Below, in pieces: positions 16,867 through 25,069 of a stretch of DNA of 64,000 nucleotides (within the stretch, counting starts at the first letter, position 1; every line of letters starts with the position of its first letter). The notes beneath the pieces are model-generated. The model was not told where the DNA came from, made no database searches, and saw only the letters and a list, made by a program, of their open reading frames with translations. The DNA is from Sessilibacter corallicola (lineage in GTDB: Bacteria > Pseudomonadota > Gammaproteobacteria > Pseudomonadales > Cellvibrionaceae). The translations under genes were made by a program, and so were the position numbers. The stretch spans positions 186,001 through 250,000 of the forward strand of contig NZ_JAJSLX010000001.1 in NCBI RefSeq assembly GCF_021290925.1, given 5' to 3'.

Positions 16867-17182
16867 TTTTCTGGTTTGCACTGTCAGTTTTTCGTTAATT
16901 TATATTATGAGCTTCTCTAAAACGTCTATCGATAAATACTGAACCATTCATCAAATACCATTCATTAAATACCATTCATTAAATACCATTGATCAAGTAC
17001 CCGTAACCAAGCACAAATCACTTACCCAATAAATCTACCCGCAATGTCCCTCGCTAAAAAACCACATCCGTGTGCAAGCTAAAGCCCATATGGGGCAGTC
17101 GATTCAAATTTGGTCTGTAAAAGCCAAGTCATGGGTTTGCATTAAAATGATCGTGATTAAACGTGTCTGGTATTAAAAAGCA
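16867..17182. other. spacer between the lipase operon and the TetR gene
   Basis: No gene is seen. It holds a 14-bp tandem array at 16944-16999. Confidence 0.6.
16944..16999. repeat. four 14-bp tandem repeats
   Basis: Units ccattcatcaaata, ccattcattaaata (twice, identical) and ccattgatcaagta. The two identical central copies suggest recent slippage. Confidence 0.9.
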
Positions 17183-17791
17183 TTAAAAAGGTCGATAATC
17201 ATTAACGCTCATCTCCAGTGCTTCGGCCCAAGGCAGCCAGGGTAAAAACTCCAATACGCAAGTTAATATCGATTGATAATCCGAATTGATGTAAACGTAG
17301 GTATGAACCCCGTACCAAGCAAACATAATGTTCGACGCTTTCATGTGCGCTTCGGATTCGTACAAACAACACGTGGTTAAAGCTTCAAAGAAAAGACTTT
17401 CTAAGCGTTTTAGATTTTTTGAAGCAATGGTTTTTAATTCTCTGTCGCCGTTAAATTGCAATTCCAATTGACTTTTCAACAGAAAACAGCCGCAAAACCC
17501 TGCTTCTTGGGTGTTGCGAATATCGCGCAACAAAAAATTGCAGATACCGATTTCAACACTGGCGTTATGCATTAAATCATCGTTCAAGCGATCGAACACC
17601 TTGTTGGCGTAATGATCTAACGCGATTTTAAAAATTCCAGACTTACTCTGAAAGGTATTGTACAAACTGCCAGGATTAATATTGGCAACGTCAAACACTT
17701 CTTTAATGGAAGCCGCTTTGTAGCCTTTTCTCCAAAACAACTCCACGGCCGATTCTACTACTTCAAGATAATCAAATTTTTGCAAGGTCAT
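17183..17791 (-). CDS. TetR-family transcriptional regulator
   Basis: 202 residues from ATG 17791 (MTLQKFDYLEVVESAVELF). A GTG at 17842 would add 17 residues of poor quality. The N-terminal helix-turn-helix is typical of TetR (FWRKGYKAASIKEVFDVANI, then GSLYNTFQSKSGIF). The C-terminal ligand-binding half has six Cys. No target operon lies downstream; the divergent PAS-LuxR gene is about 820 bases away, so the target is open. Confidence 0.85.
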   Translation of the reverse strand: MTLQKFDYLEVVESAVELFWRKGYKAASIKEVFDVANINPGSLYNTFQSKSGIFKIALDHYANKVFDRLNDDLMHNASVEIGICNFLLRDIRNTQEAGFCGCFLLKSQLELQFNGDRELKTIASKNLKRLESLFFEALTTCCLYESEAHMKASNIMFAWYGVHTYVYINSDYQSILTCVLEFLPWLPWAEALEMSVNDYRPF

Positions 17792-18611
17792 AGTATAAAC
17801 TTTCGCATTTAATAAAGAATACTCGTGAAAAGAATATGGCACCGCAGGCCAACCGAATTATTTCCCAATAATTTTCTTTTTTATTTTCTTTAATTTTCTA
17901 CTTTCAACCTTCTATTTTTTAACTTCCCATTCCTTTGCTTTCTTTTTGCCTTCTTTTTTCCTTATTCCTTTCTTTATCTTTTTGTTAGCCAAACTTTTTT
18001 ATGAACTAGTAAATACCACGAACTAGCAAACACCACGAATAACTAATACATAAAATTATTTTGTTAACGGCCAACACCAAATCAGCGATAAACAAAAAGC
18101 ATCAATTAATAAGCAAGAAACAACAATCCAACAAACAACAAACTTAAGTCGTTAATTAACGCGTTAATCCTGCATTACGCTTGCGTTAGCCTTTTCAAAA
18201 AATAGAAAATAATTGGGATAATAAAAAACACCTGCAAACTACCATTTTAATTCACACAAAACCATCCACACAAAAGTTTACCAATCGCCTCACCTGAGAA
18301 AAAAGATGTAAAATCACGTTAATAATTTGATTAATTTCAATAGCCACTGCGTAAAAAATTCTCTATGATTACCACTGTTTTCGAGATCGATACATCACAC
18401 CGTATTCAATCCAAAACTCATCCAATAATCGCCCAACGATTTGGATATTCTCGCGCACCCACATACGAATAAAATTCAAGATAACAGATAGCCTATCCGT
18501 TGTGACTGTTACTTTTTCACAGGCAACCGAACTTTTTTAGGCCACGTTATTAAAATTTTAAAAAAACAACCACCACCCAGTGGCGAACGATAACGATAGG
18601 TGCGCATACTT
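17792..18611. other. 820-bp spacer with a long pyrimidine tract
   Basis: No gene is seen. On the plus strand about 17870-17995 is almost entirely T and C (purine-rich on the other strand). Two 17-bp repeats follow at 18003-18036. Promoters for the divergent TetR and PAS-LuxR genes should lie here. Confidence 0.6.
18003..18036. repeat. two 17-bp direct repeats
   Basis: gaactagtaaataccac followed by gaactagcaaacaccac, with a partial third copy beginning gaataacta. Confidence 0.75.
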
Positions 18612-19343
18612 ATGAGTGTATTACTGCATTCCTTTATCAACCGAGACGATCAATTTGAGGTGTCCGATCTCGACAAATTAAAGTCTAACGCCTCCCAGTT
18701 AATCGATTTAATTGATCAGCATATTTTCTGTAAACACCTCAACGGCGAATACATTTTTTGCAATCGCTCCTTCGCCAAGCTCGCCGGTATCACCGAACCT
18801 AAAGCCATCGCCGGATTAACCGACGCTGATTTGGTGTGGTCGGCGCAAACCAACGAAATCGCCCGGTTCGAGCAACAATTACTGCACTCAAAAAAATCCA
18901 CCCTACGCCAACAAGAACAACAAATTCGAACCTCGGGCATGGTCACCATTCTTATCTCGCGAACCATTTTGTTGTTTAAAGGAAAACCCAAAGCCATCAT
19001 CGCCAACTTTAGCGATTTGAATAATCACCTAATTCTAAAAACCAGTGGCGTTTACGATTACGATACCGCGCGCTTTCATTTGCAGTTTGTGCCCGAGTCG
19101 TTGTCCTATACGGAATTAAAAGTGTGCTACTACATTATTCAAGGATTTACCGTCACAAAAATTGCTGAAAAAACCGGGACTTCTGTACGCACTGTCAGAT
19201 TTCACATTGACAACATAAAAAATAAAATGAACTGCTCGAAAAAGGAGCAAATCATTCAATTGGCCATGGAAACCGGTATTGCTTGGAAAATTTTTAGTAT
19301 TTCTCCCAACTTATTTAATGGAGAAAATTCCGATGACCACTAA
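18612..19343 (+). CDS. PAS domain - LuxR helix-turn-helix regulator
   Basis: 243 residues from ATG 18612, which has ATAGGTG ahead of it; GTG 18600 is an alternative. An N-terminal PAS domain spans about residues 30-140 (LIDQHIFCKHLNGEYIFCNR, AKLAGITEP). The C-terminal LuxR/GerE DNA-binding domain is near residues 165-225 (LSYTELKVCYYIIQGFTVTK, then SVRTVRFHIDNIKNKM). There is no receiver domain, so it senses a signal directly through PAS. Its stop overlaps the start of the cupin gene by 11 bases, so the two proteins are co-translated and may act together. Confidence 0.88.
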   Translation: MSVLLHSFINRDDQFEVSDLDKLKSNASQLIDLIDQHIFCKHLNGEYIFCNRSFAKLAGITEPKAIAGLTDADLVWSAQTNEIARFEQQLLHSKKSTLRQQEQQIRTSGMVTILISRTILLFKGKPKAIIANFSDLNNHLILKTSGVYDYDTARFHLQFVPESLSYTELKVCYYIIQGFTVTKIAEKTGTSVRTVRFHIDNIKNKMNCSKKEQIIQLAMETGIAWKIFSISPNLFNGENSDDH

Positions 19344-20046
19344 AAATATTTACTCGTCTTTTTCAGAGTTAATCAAGCATCTGGAATTGGTCCATCACAT
19401 TGAAGGCGGTTACTATCGACAAAATTATCGTGCCGATAACACTATCAGCACCCACCGCGGTATTCGCCCGACCTCAACCAGTATTTATTATTGTTTGCCC
19501 AGTCACGATGTCTCGGTGTGGCATAAATTGGTGGACGTAGAAGAGCGTATTCATTTTCACTACGGCGACAGTGTAACGATTTACACCATCGAAAATCGTC
19601 AGGTGAAAACAACCTTGCTGGATGACCCCGACGGTGCGCCATTTATTGTCAACGCCAACACTTGGTTCGCCATGAAACCCAGCGGACAAAAAACGCCAGT
19701 GAATTTTTCCTTGATGTCGTGTATTTGCGAACCGGGATTTGATTATTCAGACTTAGTGATTGCCGACAAACAACTCTTGTCTGAGGTCGACAGCGAACAC
19801 CACACATTGGTCGCCTCATTAATTAAAACCGCTAAGTTTGTTTATATTCGCTACAAAAATTACCAAGGTAAAATTGCCAACCGCCGTATTTTGCCGAAAA
19901 AACTTTGGTTCGGCGCTACTCGTTGGCACAGTGAAAAACAGTATTTATTAGACGCCTTAGATATGGACAAAAATCAACAACGCTCTTTTGCCATGAAAGA
20001 TATTTTAGCCTGGAGTGATAAACCCTTAGAAAACGGCGATCTATAA
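19333..20046 (+). CDS. DUF985-type cupin protein with a WYL-like C-terminal extension
   Basis: 237 residues from ATG 19333. GGAG lies about 9 bases ahead, and the start overlaps the LuxR stop. Residues 1-145 fit the DUF985/YML079W cupin pattern: LELVHHIEGGYYRQNYR near the start, STSIYYCLP, then WHKLVDVEERIHFHYGD. The last 70 residues (IRYKNYQGKIANRRILPKKL, LWFGATRWH, RSFAMKDIL) look like a small conserved domain I have seen as a WYL-like module, normally on its own or at the end of regulators. The join of the two is unusual. Function is unknown; a sugar- or nucleotide-type ligand is possible for the cupin. Confidence 0.75.
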   Translation: MTTKNIYSSFSELIKHLELVHHIEGGYYRQNYRADNTISTHRGIRPTSTSIYYCLPSHDVSVWHKLVDVEERIHFHYGDSVTIYTIENRQVKTTLLDDPDGAPFIVNANTWFAMKPSGQKTPVNFSLMSCICEPGFDYSDLVIADKQLLSEVDSEHHTLVASLIKTAKFVYIRYKNYQGKIANRRILPKKLWFGATRWHSEKQYLLDALDMDKNQQRSFAMKDILAWSDKPLENGDL

Positions 20047-20053
20047 AAATAGA

Positions 20054-20857
20054 TTACGAGAAAAATCGCATTTTCTGTTTAGCGCCTTGGTGTTTTTGCA
20101 AATGATCAATGCGGTACAGCTCTAACGCGTTAGCGTAAAGCACGTCGTTTGCGTGAGCTTCGCCGAGTGCGTCAACGATAAGCGCGCAATCTTGATCGCA
20201 ATACGCGGTGGGCGCGCGCGTAGACGGAAGATCAGTGCCAAAAATTAAACCCTTGGGATTGATCGAATAAAGATTAATAATGGCTGCTTTCGCGCTAAAG
20301 TCTAAGCGGCCAAAACCGGTGGCTTTTACGTAAACGCCTTGTTCGATTAAGTGCGTTATGTATTTAAAACCGGCTTCGCTCAATCCCAAATGATCAATGA
20401 CGGCACAAGGTAAATCAGCAATGACGGTGGTTAATTCTGGTAGATCTTTGGAATCGATATAGAGTTCGGTGTGCCAGTTAGCGATGTCAAACACGCGATG
20501 GGCCAAGGTGGGTAAATATTCCAACACACCAGCGCCGGTGCGTTTAATGTTAAAACGAATGCCTCGCACACCGGCTTGCGCCAACGACACAATTTGCTCG
20601 TCACTCATTTGCTGATCAGCTTGAATCACCCCCACAAAACCATCACCCAGTTTTTTGAGTGTGTGTTCCATAAACGCGTAATCCGGCTGAAACGATCCCG
20701 ACACCAAGGTGCCGCCCATCAAATCGTAATTCGACATGCGTTCCAGGTACTGCTCCACGGTATAGGGCTCTGGGGTGTATCCATGATTAGCCACTAATGG
20801 AAACTGGTTATCAATAATGTGAAAGTGCGCATCGTAAACCGTGGATTTCTTTTGCAT
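20054..20857 (-). CDS. amidohydrolase family 2 (metal-dependent hydrolase)
   Basis: A 267-residue TIM-barrel hydrolase of the amidohydrolase-2 type, which includes 2-pyrone-4,6-dicarboxylate lactonase-like enzymes. VYDAHFHIID at residues 7-16 supplies the HxH metal motif. AVIDHLGLSEAG and LIFGTDLP carry the later His and Asp ligands. It faces the cupin gene with only 7 bases between the two stops and no hairpin there, so the transcripts probably overlap. The substrate is not predictable. Confidence 0.8.
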   Translation of the reverse strand: MQKKSTVYDAHFHIIDNQFPLVANHGYTPEPYTVEQYLERMSNYDLMGGTLVSGSFQPDYAFMEHTLKKLGDGFVGVIQADQQMSDEQIVSLAQAGVRGIRFNIKRTGAGVLEYLPTLAHRVFDIANWHTELYIDSKDLPELTTVIADLPCAVIDHLGLSEAGFKYITHLIEQGVYVKATGFGRLDFSAKAAIINLYSINPKGLIFGTDLPSTRAPTAYCDQDCALIVDALGEAHANDVLYANALELYRIDHLQKHQGAKQKMRFFS

Positions 20858-21250
20858 GCGTGTGTACCAAAATAAACTTTGTCGTTAAATGGTGAATAGG
20901 AGCCTATAATTCATCAAACCGTAATATTTAGATTCTCTAAAAAACACATTTTTCCTTCTTAAGAATAGCACTTGAATTAAGGTTAATTGAGGCAACACCA
21001 TTGAAACGTAATTCAGCTCACAATTTTGAACGTGCATCTTTTCTAATCTATAAAATAGGAAAACTTATTTGATGCAAAACGAAAAATTGGGTTAAGACAC
21101 GTTAACGGTTTAAAAAATTAACCGTGTAAAAAACACAGTGAGAGAAAAATTCACAGGGATACGTTATAACGAAAAAGAAGGAATAAAGAGTACTGATCTT
21201 TTTGAGAACAAAATGGATTGATATATGGACTGATACAAAGGTTCTACGAT

Positions 21251-21295
21251 AAAACGATTTAATACAAAACGATTTAGCACAAATCTATTTTAGAC
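21251..21295. repeat. three 15-bp tandem repeats
   Basis: Units aaaacgatttaatac, aaaacgatttagcac and aaatctattttagac. Confidence 0.85.
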
Positions 21296-21320
21296 AGCAT
21301 GGTAGAGGAAAATAAGCGAG

Positions 21321-21368
21321 AAGCTAAGAAAGGAACTAAGAGAGAAGCTAAAAGAGAAACTAGAGAAA
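21321..21368. repeat. four 12-bp purine-rich tandem repeats
   Basis: Units aagctaagaaag, gaactaagagag, aagctaaaagag and aaactagagaaa; 26 bases after the 15-bp array. Confidence 0.75.
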
Positions 21369-21464
21369 AAGTAAAAAAACAATTAAGGAACGCCACTGTT
21401 ATTAATGACGCCCCATTGATAAAAACACAGCTAAGAGCGTGGATAAAAGCCAAATATTTTTGAA

Positions 21465-21905
21465 TTATGCTTCAACGGTTTTCGATCTTTTTGGCTTTCG
21501 CTGTTGTTTGGTTTGTTGTTTGCTGCTTTGCTCTGCCTGTTGCGGTTCTTCGCTGTGTTCCGATTGCGTCGCTTTCGGTTTTCGAATTAACGCGTAGGGA
21601 AGATAAAAAATTGGGAAAATTACCACGGAAAATAAAGTCACCATTCCAAACGCGGGACCAACACGACTGAATCCAATCTCCGGTAAAAACACACCTTCGT
21701 ACAACATAATTAACCACGCTGGCCCCATAAACGCTGAGCCCGATTCAATATTGAATGGCGTGAGTAAAAACGCGGTTAATAACAGCAATAAAGGCACGCG
21801 CACTACCAAGGTTAAACCTCGGGTAATTCGCCAACCCACCAGTATCAACAAGGCCACGCCTACGGCGTAAACCGTCCAACCACTGAAATAATCCGCTTCG
21901 GTCAT
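21465..21905 (-). CDS. small inner-membrane protein of unknown function
   Basis: 146 residues with about three to four hydrophobic segments (AVGVALLILVGW; PLLLLLTAFLLTPF; GMVTLFSVVIFPIFYLPYAL), then a charged Gln/Lys-rich tail of about 35 residues (ending KPKRSKTVEA), probably cytoplasmic. It is the last gene of the rnd-ycgL-ycgN run, 56 bases after ycgN. A membrane protein at this place is familiar from pseudomonads, but I cannot name its function. Confidence 0.7.
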   Translation of the reverse strand: MTEADYFSGWTVYAVGVALLILVGWRITRGLTLVVRVPLLLLLTAFLLTPFNIESGSAFMGPAWLIMLYEGVFLPEIGFSRVGPAFGMVTLFSVVIFPIFYLPYALIRKPKATQSEHSEEPQQAEQSSKQQTKQQRKPKRSKTVEA

Positions 21906-21961
21906 AATGAACCTTTTCTAATCCTTGTGTTATTCCTTTAGGAAGTTCTGATAAAACTCCG

Positions 21962-22420
21962 CTAAACCCACTTAACCACGCGCGTTTGCCAGTCGTCGAA
22001 GGCAACGTCGTTTTCAGACACGCATTTGCCTTTCACAGATCGCTTAAAGCGATGCACGGAGTTTTTATTGCCGCTGATTAAGTGGTGCCATTTTTCCAGT
22101 TTTCGGCCTTCGGCCAGTGTTCGATAGGCGCAACTGGTGGGCAGCCAATACATGTCTTTGACCGTTTCTGCCGAGAAGGTTTGGCACTCGGCCACTTTTT
22201 CTATGCGATTGGAATAATCGCTACACTGACAGGTTTCTAAATCCAACAGCTGGCAGGCCAAATCGGTGAAATAGAGCTCGTCGGTTTCGTCGTCGATCAG
22301 CTTGTGCAGGCAACATTTGCCGCAACCGTCACACAATTGCTCCCACTCGTCTTGGCTCATTTCGGCGAGTGTTTTCTCTTCCCAAAAACGCGGGCTTGGC
22401 TGCGGCGTGGCTGAACTCAC
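21962..22420 (-). CDS. ycgN: YcgN family (UPF0260) cysteine-rich protein
   Basis: 152 residues. The cysteine pattern CDGCGKCCLHKL near residues 31-42, then CQLLDLETCQCSDYSNR and PTSCAYRTLAEGR, is that of the UPF0260/CxxCxxCC metal-chelating group. Cytoplasmic; the function is not established. It lies 24 bases after ycgL in a conserved cluster with rnd. Confidence 0.9.
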   Translation of the reverse strand: MSSATPQPSPRFWEEKTLAEMSQDEWEQLCDGCGKCCLHKLIDDETDELYFTDLACQLLDLETCQCSDYSNRIEKVAECQTFSAETVKDMYWLPTSCAYRTLAEGRKLEKWHHLISGNKNSVHRFKRSVKGKCVSENDVAFDDWQTRVVKWV

Positions 22421-22444
22421 GGTTGTTACCTATTGGCGATGTTT

Positions 22445-22735
22445 TTATAGTTTATTGAGCTTGCTGTTGGCTTTGTTCACTTCCTGCATGTATTCCTCTT
22501 TTTCTTGAGGCATTTGCAAGTAGTAACCGTTTTCGGTCATCGACGCTAATACCTTGTCGATATCGGCGTTGGCCAGTTCTCGCTCGGGGGTTAACACCAA
22601 GGTCATTGCGTGCACAGCTTTGCCGAACTTCTCCATTAAGGGTTCTGGCACACGGGTTAAACCGTCTTGTTTAACCACGTAAAGGTACATGTCGGAGATT
22701 TTTGAGCTTTTGTAAATATCGCAAATGGTTTTCAT
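22445..22735 (-). CDS. ycgL: YcgL domain protein
   Basis: A 96-residue protein recognisable by DIYKSSKISDMYLYV at the start and ENGYYLQMP near the end, both typical of the YcgL family. Length is normal. It lies between rnd and ycgN, the usual gammaproteobacterial arrangement. The molecular function is unknown. Confidence 0.9.
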   Translation of the reverse strand: MKTICDIYKSSKISDMYLYVVKQDGLTRVPEPLMEKFGKAVHAMTLVLTPERELANADIDKVLASMTENGYYLQMPQEKEEYMQEVNKANSKLNKL

Positions 22736-22774
22736 GTTTGTGTGCCTGCTTGCTGGTTCGTTCTTATCTGTCTG

Positions 22775-22820
22775 TATTTTTTACTTTTTCTATTACTTAC
22801 TTTTTATTGCTTACTTTTTT
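22775..22820. repeat. three 15/16-bp T-rich tandem repeats in the rnd-ycgL gap
   Basis: Units tattttttacttttt, ctattacttacttttt and attgcttactttttt fill about half of the 111-bp spacer between rnd and ycgL. Confidence 0.75.
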
Positions 22821-22846
22821 ATTACCACTAGGGTGGGCGCGTACGC

Positions 22847-23989
22847 TTAAAGATCAAAACAGTCTTTTGCGTAGGTCACCAACGGCTCAGCGATTACGTT
22901 AGCTCGCCAACCGTGTTTGAGTCGATCGCTCAATTCCAGGGTGTTTGAATACAAAATGGAACGTACCAAACGCTGCAATTCCTGTTTTTTCACCAAAATT
23001 TCAGGCGGCAAATTCAATTGTTCGGCCAGTTCATGCACGCACGAGCGCAAGGTTTTGGTCATGTCACCGGCTTGAGGTGGCAACGGTTTGGGCAGCCGCT
23101 GCGGAAAATCGACTTCGTTATCTTGCGCGTCACGAATCACATCCAACAGCGCTTTGCCGTCTTTTTTCAACACTTTGGCGTTAAGACCGCTAATGGTGGT
23201 TAGTTTGGCAAAATGCGGCGGCCGAAAACGCGCCATATCGTAAATGATTTGGTCTTTTAAGATGCGATTTCTCGGCACATTGCGCTCGCGCGCCTGGTGT
23301 TCTCGCCAAATGCACAGCGCTTTTAACACCGCCAAGCTGCGGGGGTTGAGCTTCCAGGCGAGTTTGATTTTTTTGTAATACTCTGGATCCACCGTGCCAA
23401 TGGGCTGGTTTTGATCGAGCATGTCTTTGCAGTCTTCCAACACCCAATCGAGCATTTTACGCTCGGTGAGCCGATCCACCAATTTTTGATACACCACCAA
23501 CAGGTGTTCAACGTCCAGCGCGGCGTAGCGCTTTTGCACGTCGGCCAGTGGTCGCAGTAACCAGTTAGAGCGCGTTGCGTCTTTGGGCAATTCGATGTCC
23601 ATAAGCTCGCGCACCAAACTGGCGTAACCCAGGCTAAAGCCAAAACCGGCAAAAGCGGCGGCAATTTGGGTATCAAACACCGGGCGCGGCAAGACCTTGA
23701 AGCAACCTTGGAAGATTTCTAAATCTTCAGAGCACGCGTGCATCACCTTAACCACCTGCTCGTTGCACAGAAGCTCCGCCAACGCTTGATGCGCGCCGAT
23801 GGACTGTGGGTCAATCAGGTAGGTTTTGGTGCCATCGTTGATCTGGATAAGGCCCGGTTCGGGGAAAAAGGTGTCGGTTCGGACAAATTCGGTGTCGATG
23901 GCAAGCGCAGGACACGTCGACCAATGGCGGCACAACACAGTCAGTGAGTCGGGGCATTCGACCCAGGTGTAATGAGGATTATCAATCAC
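22847..23989 (-). CDS. rnd: ribonuclease D
   Basis: A 380-residue 3'-5' exoribonuclease that trims tRNA and other stable RNA ends. The DEDDy catalytic motifs are visible: AIDTEFVRTDTFFPEPGLIQ (Exo I), HACSEDLEIF (Exo II) and YAALDVEHLLVVY (Exo III). An HRDC domain follows in the middle (RSLAVLKALCIWREHQARER). It starts at GTG 23989. Length matches the family, and ycgL and ycgN follow on the same strand. Confidence 0.93.
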   Translation of the reverse strand: MIDNPHYTWVECPDSLTVLCRHWSTCPALAIDTEFVRTDTFFPEPGLIQINDGTKTYLIDPQSIGAHQALAELLCNEQVVKVMHACSEDLEIFQGCFKVLPRPVFDTQIAAAFAGFGFSLGYASLVRELMDIELPKDATRSNWLLRPLADVQKRYAALDVEHLLVVYQKLVDRLTERKMLDWVLEDCKDMLDQNQPIGTVDPEYYKKIKLAWKLNPRSLAVLKALCIWREHQARERNVPRNRILKDQIIYDMARFRPPHFAKLTTISGLNAKVLKKDGKALLDVIRDAQDNEVDFPQRLPKPLPPQAGDMTKTLRSCVHELAEQLNLPPEILVKKQELQRLVRSILYSNTLELSDRLKHGWRANVIAEPLVTYAKDCFDL

Positions 23990-24039
23990 GAGAATAACTT
24001 ATATTTTTCGGTTAACTACAAAATACAATCACGATACGG

Positions 24040-24636
24040 TCATTCTACTCGTGTTCGACTGCTAATAGCGTGAGCTAGTGTGCCTCCGTCAAGATACTCA
24101 AGTTCACCACCGAGCGGCACACCTTGAGCAAGCTTAGAGACTAAAATGTTGTGACTTTTGGCGATTTCAGAAATGTAGTGCGCTGTGGCCTCGCCTTCTA
24201 CCGTAGAGTTTGTGGCCAACACCACTTCTTTGATGTCGCCGCCGGAGAATCGAGATTCGAGCAAATCGAGGCCCAAATCGGACGGGCCAATGCCATCAAT
24301 AGGGGATAAATGACCGTGAAGGACAAAGTAAAACCCTTGATAAGCACCGGACTGCTCAAAAATAATGATGTCTGAGGGGTTTTCCACCACACACACCACA
24401 GAGCTGTCGCGGCGCGGGTTGGCGCAAATGCGACACAGCGACTGCTCGGTGAGGGTTTGGCAACAATCGCACCGACCCACGCCCTCTACTGCATCAGTTA
24501 GCGCCTGAGCGAGCTTGGTGGCGCCCTCTTTGTCGCGCTCTAACAGATGAAACGCCATGCGCTGAGCCGATTTTGGGCCAACGCCAGGCAATACTCGAAA
24601 AGCCTGCATCAGCTCATCAATCAAAGGACTGTACAA
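24040..24636 (-). CDS. recR: recombination mediator RecR
   Basis: A 198-residue partner of RecF/RecO in loading RecA at gaps. The helix-hairpin-helix ([17 protein letters not shown]) is at residues 17-33, the zinc finger CDCCQTL...CRIC near residue 55, and the Toprim domain from [10 protein letters not shown] through [19 protein letters not shown]. It is the third gene of dnaX-ybaB-recR, a widely conserved cluster. Confidence 0.96.
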   Translation of the reverse strand: MYSPLIDELMQAFRVLPGVGPKSAQRMAFHLLERDKEGATKLAQALTDAVEGVGRCDCCQTLTEQSLCRICANPRRDSSVVCVVENPSDIIIFEQSGAYQGFYFVLHGHLSPIDGIGPSDLGLDLLESRFSGGDIKEVVLATNSTVEGEATAHYISEIAKSHNILVSKLAQGVPLGGELEYLDGGTLAHAISSRTRVE

Positions 24637-24689
24637 TTCTTCTTCCTCTTACCTCGGCTCAGAGTGCGTGGCTCTCTGAAGAGTTATCA

Positions 24690-25010
24690 TCAAAACGGCA
24701 TTTTAAAGCCAGGCGGCATTTGGAAACCGGAGGTCAAGTTGCCCATTTTTTCTTGGTTGGCCTGCTCAACTTTGCGAACCGCGTCGTTCACTGCCGCCGC
24801 CAGTAGATCTTCGAGAATTTCTCGATCCTCAGACATCAACGCCGGATCAATAGAGACCGAGCGCACATCGTGACGGCCAGTCATTACGACTTTGATTAGG
24901 CCCGCGCCAGACTCACCTGTTACCTCAGCATTGGCAAGCTCTTCCTGCATTTTTTGCATATTTGCCTGCATTTCTTGAGCTTGTTTCATTAAATCGCCAA
25001 GACCGTTCAT
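24690..25010 (-). CDS. ybaB: YbaB/EbfC nucleoid-associated protein
   Basis: 106 residues. The N-terminal helix [20 protein letters not shown] and the motif [16 protein letters not shown] are diagnostic. It binds DNA as a dimer. It lies between dnaX and recR as in most bacteria, with gaps of about 55 bases on each side. Confidence 0.95.
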   Translation of the reverse strand: MNGLGDLMKQAQEMQANMQKMQEELANAEVTGESGAGLIKVVMTGRHDVRSVSIDPALMSEDREILEDLLAAAVNDAVRKVEQANQEKMGNLTSGFQMPPGFKMPF

Positions 25011-25069
25011 GAAGTTACCTTTTTGTTGTTCTGTTTTAACGTTGACTAAGAATATTGGGGTTTTCTGGC

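Larger units (their letters stand above)
20858..21464. other. 607-bp spacer with two short-unit tandem arrays
   Basis: No gene is seen. Arrays are at 21251-21295 and 21321-21368. The amidohydrolase promoter should be at the left end. Confidence 0.6.
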
